From Bacteroidota bacterium (GTDB taxonomy: Bacteria > Bacteroidota > Bacteroidia > Bacteroidales > DTGW01), in the NCBI GenBank assembly GCA_029572965.1, contig JAKPQD010000132.1:62001-126000 (forward strand): a stretch of DNA of 64,000 nt, given 5' to 3'. Within the stretch, counting starts at the first letter, position 1. The number at the start of each line of letters is the position of its first letter. This document shows positions 62,044 to 64,000 of the stretch, piece by piece. The position numbers and the translations under genes were made by a program. The notes below the pieces were generated by a model that was given only the letters and a program-made list of their open reading frames with translations, had not been told where the DNA came from and searched no databases.

Positions 62044-64000
62044 ATGACCTTTTCAGATATTGCACTAAAACGTCCGGTAGGATCGGTAGTGCTCAGTTTA
62101 ATCATTGTTCTTTTTGGTTTAGTCGGCTACAACTTTCTTGGGGTACGTCTTTATCCGGCTATTGACCCTCCTGTAATTGGGGTTCAAACACGTTATACCG
62201 GCGCTAATGCCGAAATTATTGAGTCGCAGATAACCGAACCTCTTGAAAAGGCCCTCAATGGTATCGAAGGCGTAAAGTCAATTTCATCCATGTCAATTAC
62301 CGGCATGAGCAGCATTAGCGTTAAGTTTGAAGTAGGTGCCAACCTTGAGAAAGCAGCAAATGATGTCCGGGACAAAACTTCGCAGGCAATGCGCAGCCTG
62401 CCCCAGGATATTGATGCTCCGCCTGTGGTTTCAAAAGCGGACGCCAACTCTGACCCCATCATTATTATGTCGGTACAAAGCTCTACGATGAATGCCCTTG
62501 AATTGGGCGAATATGCTGAAAATGTTTTGCAGGAGAAGTTACAAACCATCCCCGGGGTCAGCTCTGTAGGTTTATTTGGTCAAAAGCGAACTGCTATGCG
62601 TTTGTGGATTGACCCCAATAAAATGGCTGCTTACAATGTTACAGCACAAGACGTTCATAATGCCCTGTTAAAAGAAAATGTGGAACTGCCTGGAGGAAAG
62701 ATTATTGGCAAGGCTACCGAAGTTATTGTTAAGGTTTATGGGCGTTTGATTACTGAAGAAGATTTCAACAACCTGATTATACGGCAAACCAATGATCAGA
62801 TAGTGCGTTTTAGCGATATTGGGGAAGCAGTGTTGGGCCCTGAGAATGAAGAAGTGAGCGTAAAACTTAATGGCTCAGATGGCATGTCGCTGGCATTGAT
62901 ACCTTTGCCCGGGGCTAACCATATTGAGATTGCTGATGAATTTTACAAACGGTTTGAGGATATAAAAAAGAACCTGCCCGAAGGGCTTGATGTTTACATA
63001 GGTTACGACCGCACAGTCTTTGTGCGCCAGGCAGTCAAAGATGTGTTGGAAACTTTGGCCATAGCCCTGTTTTTGGTTGTGCTTATCGTTTTCATCTTTT
63101 TCAGGGAATGGAAAATAGCTTTGCGTCCTCTTATCGACATCCCGGTATCGTTGATGGGTACATTTTTTATTATGTATATCGCAGGGTTTACGGTAAACGT
63201 ACTTACTTTGCTCGCCGTAGTGCTTGCTACCGGCCTTGTTGTTGACGATGGTATTGTTGTAACCGAAAATATATTTAAAAAAATTGAGAAAGGGATGGAC
63301 AAATGGCAGGCTGCTTTTGAAGGCACGCGTGAGATATTTTTTGCCGTCATCTCCACTTCCCTAACTTTGGCTGTTGTGTTTGTCCCGGTTATCTTTTTGC
63401 AAGGCTTTACCGGAAGGCTATTTCGCGAGTTTGGAGTTGTTGTGGCCGGAGCAGTAATGATTTCAGCTTTAGTATCATTGACTTTGACCCCTGTTTTAAA
63501 CGTTTTTCTCAGTAGCCAAAAAATGAAACATTCTTCGTTTTATAAGGCAACTGAACCATTTTTTACCAGCCTCGAAAGTGGCTATCGCAAAAGGCTGGGC
63601 AGTTTCATGAAACGCAAATTGTGGCCTATATGGATTTTAGTAGCTTGTTTGGCATTAATTGTAGTAATAGGGGCTTCATTAAAATCGGAGCTGGCCCCGT
63701 TAGAAGACCATAGTGTCATCAGGGCAAATATTACCACTCCCGAAGGAGCAAGTTTCGATTATACCAGCGGGGTATTAGATAAGTTAAGTGCATTTGTTCT
63801 TGATTCTGTCCCTGAAGCAAGACTTGTATTTACCCGTACCGGAGGAAGCTGGTCGGGCTCCAATACTGGTTTTATGAACATGTTCCTTTGGGAACCTAAA
63901 GACAGAAAGGCTTCTCAGCAAGAAGTGTACGACAGGCTCATCCAAAGTTTCAAAAGGTTTCCCGAAGCCCGCATCATTCCAAACCAAGAGCCAACAATAT
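62044..64000 (+). CDS. RND multidrug efflux transporter (AcrB/HAE1 type), 5' part
   Basis: The frame opens at ATG 62044 and runs past the window end (652 codons seen of an expected 1,000-1,050). Features: the first helix (VGSVVLSLIIVLFGLVGYNF), porter domain with TRYTGANAEIIESQITEPLE, the helix-4 motif LATGLVVDDGIVVTENI with the proton-relay DD, and the second half starting RKLWPIWILVACLALI. It exports small hydrophobic compounds using the proton gradient. With the adaptor it forms a two-gene operon here; no TolC gene follows within the window. Confidence 0.93.
   Translation, partial: MTFSDIALKRPVGSVVLSLIIVLFGLVGYNFLGVRLYPAIDPPVIGVQTRYTGANAEIIESQITEPLEKALNGIEGVKSISSMSITGMSSISVKFEVGANLEKAANDVRDKTSQAMRSLPQDIDAPPVVSKADANSDPIIIMSVQSSTMNALELGEYAENVLQEKLQTIPGVSSVGLFGQKRTAMRLWIDPNKMAAYNVTAQDVHNALLKENVELPGGKIIGKATEVIVKVYGRLITEEDFNNLIIRQTNDQIVRFSDIGEAVLGPENEEVSVKLNGSDGMSLALIPLPGANHIEIADEFYKRFEDIKKNLPEGLDVYIGYDRTVFVRQAVKDVLETLAIALFLVVLIVFIFFREWKIALRPLIDIPVSLMGTFFIMYIAGFTVNVLTLLAVVLATGLVVDDGIVVTENIFKKIEKGMDKWQAAFEGTREIFFAVISTSLTLAVVFVPVIFLQGFTGRLFREFGVVVAGAVMISALVSLTLTPVLNVFLSSQKMKHSSFYKATEPFFTSLESGYRKRLGSFMKRKLWPIWILVACLALIVVIGASLKSELAPLEDHSVIRANITTPEGASFDYTSGVLDKLSAFVLDSVPEARLVFTRTGGSWSGSNTGFMNMFLWEPKDRKASQQEVYDRLIQSFKRFPEARIIPNQEPTI

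Noticed and set aside
61329-63356. Leftward open frames opposite the RND genes
   Set aside because: Shadows of strongly conserved efflux genes; Ser/Ala-rich without domains.

Overview
The window is a contiguous piece of a Bacteroidota chromosome (Bacteroidia-like; genus not determinable from the sequence alone). Evidence: low GC; weak or absent Shine-Dalgarno sites; about a dozen promoters matching the Bacteroidota -7 element TAnnTTTG; ECF-sigma/FecR/STN cassettes; a complete moxR-DUF58-batABCDE locus; a polysaccharide deacetylase with a type IX secretion-like tail; and DUF4249, S41 and surface-repeat proteins. No rRNA, tRNA, CRISPR array, prophage or intact insertion sequence was seen.

Layout. 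1-9 kb: a secreted NlpC/P60-like protein, a membrane PAS/half-MCP sensor, prmC-recX, ribD, a VOC protein, a TolC-like porin and a TonB-dependent receptor. 9-14 kb: an ECF sigma/FecR pair driving not a TonB receptor but two paralogous proteins built of about 13-17 short GxQxxGVxN repeats plus an outer-membrane-like tail; one carries an N-terminal STN signalling domain. 14-17 kb: an S41 peptidase lipoprotein abutting an exported flavodoxin-fold protein. 17-23.3 kb: a nucleotide-sugar operon (ugd, UDP-xylose synthase-like, rfbC, rfbD, phosphohexomutase). 23.5-31 kb: rpsA, a STAS protein, rnz, then TPR-comA-aroE-radical SAM. 31-40 kb: the Bat/MoxR operon. 40-46 kb: transporter, deacetylase, an overlapping GNAT-acylphosphatase-hydrolase trio, a lipoprotein, and a PIN toxin-antitoxin locus whose toxin has an in-frame stop. 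46-55.6 kb: an RHH-like protein, cysN/cysD, a WG-repeat/barrel pair, resB-ccsA separated by a heptanucleotide microsatellite, a Crp-type regulator beside a cysteine-less AhpD-like protein, and an EamA transporter. 55.9-64 kb: a second ECF sigma/FecR cassette controlling a frameshifted STN/TonB receptor and a DUF4249 lipoprotein, then an RND efflux operon running off the window.

Most notable are the sigma/FecR cassette coupled to STN-fused repeat proteins, an 18-base A tract filling the spacer of a consensus promoter, the (CATTTAT)17 tract between resB and ccsA, the nonsense codon in the PIN toxin and the one-base frameshift in the second TonB receptor. Several intergenic regions carry small hairpin-rich repeats, one with 15-bp perfect terminal inverted repeats.
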